Assembly: GCA_030529305.1 (NCBI GenBank)
Contig: JAUMXD010000065.1
Span: 1-8,322 of the forward strand
Direction of reading: 5' to 3'
DNA from: Allobrachymonas sp.
GTDB taxonomy: Bacteria; Pseudomonadota; Gammaproteobacteria; Burkholderiales; Burkholderiaceae
DNA length: 8,322 nucleotides
Shown here one piece after another: positions 6,559 to 8,322 of the stretch. Both the position numbers and the translations under genes were made by a program. Every line of letters starts with the position of its first letter. Positions within the stretch are counted from its first letter, which is position 1. The notes beneath the pieces are model-generated. The model saw nothing but the letters and a program-made list of their open reading frames with translations, did no database searches and was not told where the DNA came from.

Positions 6559-6585
6559 TGTTTAGGCGCCCGCAAGCTGTGTCAA
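6559..6585 (-). promoter_or_regulatory. Possible metN promoter
   Basis: On the minus strand TTGACA (6580-6585) is a perfect sigma-70 -35 hexamer. The best -10 near it is TAAACA (6559-6564), only three of six consensus bases, at a short 15-base spacing. A second option further upstream is TTGACG with TAGCAT 18 bases later. If the first is used, the leader would be about 85 bases and would include the hairpin at 6484-6516. This is weak support. Confidence 0.3.
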
Positions 6586-6797
6586 ATCGGCGCAAATTAC
6601 AGGGGCGGGATGCTACTACAGGCCAAAGATAGTCGTCAAGCCGCGCCCAAGAAAAACCACTTTCGCAAAATACCCTTGATCGTTGTGGACTAGCCTGAAG
6701 AACGTCTTGGCCACAACATCCCTTGCAGTGAGCCATTGCAAATTTGCCGAATCGCACAGAAAACTGCGATGGCCTCGTTCAAGAAGCCCCAAGTGAC

Positions 6798-7118
6798 TCA
6801 ATCGGCAGCGTGGGCTGCCTGGCAAGCGTCTTGCACTTGCAAGTCGTTTTCGCGGGCGAACTGCTCCACATAAGCCCACGCTTGCGGGTAACGTTCGCGC
6901 AACTCAACATCTACGACCAGACAGCGCGCACCGCCATCCGTGCCCGGCATGCACCACGGCGAATAGCTGATGTGGTCGCCAGGGCGCATGGCCTGCGGGC
7001 GATAGGGGCTCATCACGCCAGCCAAGCGCTCGGCCCAGTTGCTGGGGCGAAAAGTGCGCCCATCGCTGGTAATGCCGCGAATAATGATTTTTTTGTCCAG
7101 GTCCGAGCAGGCCGTCAT
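6798..7118 (-). CDS. DUF3579 domain-containing protein, unknown function
   Basis: From this start the protein has 106 residues. It matches the remembered pattern of DUF3579 proteins, small proteins common in betaproteobacteria: KIIIRGITSDGRTFRPSNWAERLAGVMS at about 9-36, then HISYSPWCMPG at about 49-59, a central CLVVDVELRE, and AYVEQFARENDLQV near the end. No signal peptide or membrane segment is seen, so it should be cytoplasmic. No function is known and none is proposed. The frame is open 15 codons upstream to 7163, but ATG at 7118 has AAAAGGA about 9 bases upstream and starts close to the conserved domain, so it is preferred. It lies between relA and metNIQ on the same strand, with probable separate transcription. 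Confidence 0.82.
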   Translation of the reverse strand: MTACSDLDKKIIIRGITSDGRTFRPSNWAERLAGVMSPYRPQAMRPGDHISYSPWCMPGTDGGARCLVVDVELRERYPQAWAYVEQFARENDLQVQDACQAAHAAD

Positions 7119-7214
7119 GTCTTTTATTCCTTTTGTATCAGCGTGCTTGCGGGCGTTTGCCATTTTATGAATCCAAACCCCATTGCAGGCATGTGCAATA
7201 TCCGCCCAAGGCTC

Positions 7215-7220
7215 ATTATA
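7215..7220 (-). promoter_or_regulatory. Possible -10 element of the DUF3579 gene promoter
   Basis: Read on the minus strand this is a perfect TATAAT, about 97 bases upstream of the DUF3579 start codon. The sequence 18 bases further upstream is TTAGTA, a poor -35 (three of six). A TTGACG (7255-7260) with TATCAT 15 bases later is an overlapping alternative. The region between relA and this gene (7119-7390) is AT-richer than its surroundings, as expected of a promoter region. Confidence 0.4.
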
Positions 7221-7345
7221 GGTGTTTGGACCAATGATACTAAGCCAAGCAAGCCGTCAACACATGGCCTATTTTCAATCCACCGAAAGCTTAACAAAAC
7301 TGACAAGTTCAGCTAGGCAACCAAGTCCCTGCTTCAGGCACTGGT

Positions 7346-7372
7346 AAAAAAATCACAGGGCGTTTTTTGCCC
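7346..7372 (-). terminator. Probable intrinsic terminator after the relA gene
   Basis: On the minus strand GGGC (7369-7372) pairs with GCCC (7358-7361) around a 7-base A-rich loop, and seven Ts (7346-7352) follow five bases later. The structure begins about 18 bases after the relA stop codon. The stem is short and the T-run is slightly displaced, so strength is uncertain. A second imperfect hairpin (about 7321-7344) lies just beyond and may help. Confidence 0.5.
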
Positions 7373-7390
7373 GTTCAACGATGCAGCCAC

Positions 7391-8322
7391 TCAACTCCGC
7401 CTGCGCGCGAAGATAACGCCATCCAGCTGGCCCAGTTCAATCAGCGTTTGCCGCAGGCGGTTGGTATTGGCGACTTGCACGGTCAGCGTCATGTGCTGCA
7501 CGCCCCCTTTACCGGGCTCGGTTTGCATGCCGATGATGGGTGTTTTATCGCGCGCAAACAGTTCGGTGATGTCGCGCAGCAAGCCAGGGCGATTGGTGGT
7601 TTGCAGCAGCAAATCCACGGGGTAGCCCGCGCCATCGGCAGACGCACTGTCGGCACTCCACTGCACATCAATGGCGCGCTCGGGCGCATCGCGCAGCATG
7701 TGGCGATAGTTCGCGCAATCCAGCCGGTGCACGCTCACGCCTTTGCCACGGGTGACGAAGCCGCCGATGGGATCGGGCGGAGCGGGCTTGCAGCACTTGC
7801 CCAGTTGCGTCATGAGCGAGCCCATGCCCACGACCAGAATGCCGCTTTTGCCCGCAGACCTGGCCTGTGCTTTTTCTTGCCAATGACTTTGCTTTTGCAG
7901 CACGATTTCGTCGTCGCTGGGCGGTGGCTCTTGCGGTTTGAGCACCGATTCGATATTGCGCAGCGAGAACTCGTCTTTGCCCACCACTTCGAACAGGGCA
8001 TCGGCGTTCGAGAAACCCAGCTGCCCGGCCAGATCGTCGAGCTTGATAGCCGTTTTGCCTTCGCGTTGCAGGATTTTTTCAACCGCCTCACGCCCGCGTG
8101 CGATGGCATCTTGCTGCGCCAAGGCATTGAACCAGGCACGCACCTTGGCGCGAGCGCGGTGGCTGGCCAGGTAGCCCTGCTCGGCATTGAGCCAATCGCG
8201 CGAGGGGCCGCCTTCTTTGACAGCGGTGATCTCTACCGTTTGCCCGTTTTGCAAAGGGGTGTTGAGCGGCACCATCACGCCATCCACGCGCGCGCCGCGG
8301 CAGCGGTGGCCCAGCGTGGTGT
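7391..8322 (-). CDS. relA: RelA/SpoT family (p)ppGpp synthetase, C-terminal part (5' end outside the window)
   Basis: Only the last 309 residues are visible; the frame is open through the right edge, where TTLGHRCRGARVDG continues the TGS domain. The order is: end of TGS (about 1-37, with VPLNTPLQNGQTVEI), helical region (about 45-130), a zinc-finger-like/RIS domain with Cys176-Cys177 (GKCCKPAPPDPIGGFVTRGK) and His198/Cys202 (VHRLDC), and a C-terminal ACT domain (about 234-308). This is the regulatory half of long RSH enzymes, which sense uncharged tRNA on the ribosome and control (p)ppGpp levels. The catalytic half is not in the window, so synthetase or hydrolase activity cannot be judged. 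RelA is favoured over SpoT because REAVEKILQREG and GFVTRGKGVSVHRLDC look more RelA-like, but this is from memory. The gene ends with TGA and is followed by a probable terminator. Confidence 0.88.
   Translation of the reverse strand, partial: TTLGHRCRGARVDGVMVPLNTPLQNGQTVEITAVKEGGPSRDWLNAEQGYLASHRARAKVRAWFNALAQQDAIARGREAVEKILQREGKTAIKLDDLAGQLGFSNADALFEVVGKDEFSLRNIESVLKPQEPPPSDDEIVLQKQSHWQEKAQARSAGKSGILVVGMGSLMTQLGKCCKPAPPDPIGGFVTRGKGVSVHRLDCANYRHMLRDAPERAIDVQWSADSASADGAGYPVDLLLQTTNRPGLLRDITELFARDKTPIIGMQTEPGKGGVQHMTLTVQVANTNRLRQTLIELGQLDGVIFARRRS

Larger units (their letters stand above)
6467..6797. other. Intergenic region between the DUF3579 gene and metN
   Basis: These 331 bases hold no credible gene. 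Reading toward metN they contain a short hairpin (ATCGCA 6751-6756 with TGCGAT 6765-6770, no T-run) about 30 bases after the DUF3579 stop, a possible metN promoter near 6559-6585, and a strong leader hairpin at 6484-6516. No clear rho-independent terminator for the DUF3579 gene is seen, so some read-through into metNIQ is possible. Confidence 0.5.

Noticed and set aside
5765..6565. Open frame of 266 codons on the plus strand, opposite metN
   Set aside because: Antisense shadow of metN, which carries every ABC ATPase motif.
6469..6693. 74-codon plus-strand frame in the metN upstream region
   Set aside because: No ribosome binding site or recognisable domain, and it covers the leader hairpin and promoter region of metN.
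6517..6797. Possible SAM or SAH riboswitch upstream of metN
   Set aside because: I looked for a recognisable conserved core and found none; only the single hairpin at 6484-6516 can be supported.

Overview
The window reads as ordinary chromosomal DNA of a GC-rich betaproteobacterium, most likely order Burkholderiales and perhaps family Comamonadaceae. The reasons are the coding style, a DUF3579 gene, the LemA/M48 pair, and a RelA-type stringent-response protein. The genus cannot be fixed from this sequence alone. I see no transposase, phage gene, CRISPR array, rRNA or tRNA.

Left part (1-2253, all minus strand): the 5' part of a PsiE-like membrane protein runs off the left edge. It is followed by a gap with two hairpin-forming inverted repeats, a membrane-anchored M48 zinc metallopeptidase, and a LemA protein. 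lemA and the peptidase gene are 44 bases apart and probably form a two-gene operon. A 326-base divergent intergenic region (2254-2579) separates lemA from the only plus-strand gene, a fold-type-I PLP aminotransferase (2580-3776). That intergenic region holds a perfect 8-bp inverted repeat that could be an operator.

Middle part (3985-6585, minus strand): a complete methionine importer operon in the order metN (ATPase), metI (permease), metQ (substrate-binding lipoprotein), ending in a strong hairpin terminator that may work in both directions. metN is short (245 aa) and lacks the C-terminal methionine-sensing NIL domain of classical MetN. Its 5' leader contains a 13-bp hairpin just before the ribosome binding site. 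These two points are the most interesting in the window.

Right part (6798-8322, minus strand): a small DUF3579 protein of unknown function with its own likely promoter, then the 3' part of a RelA-family gene (end of TGS, helical, zinc-finger-like and ACT domains) running off the right edge, with a probable terminator after it. I found no convincing new system. The findings are regulatory structures and domain variants.
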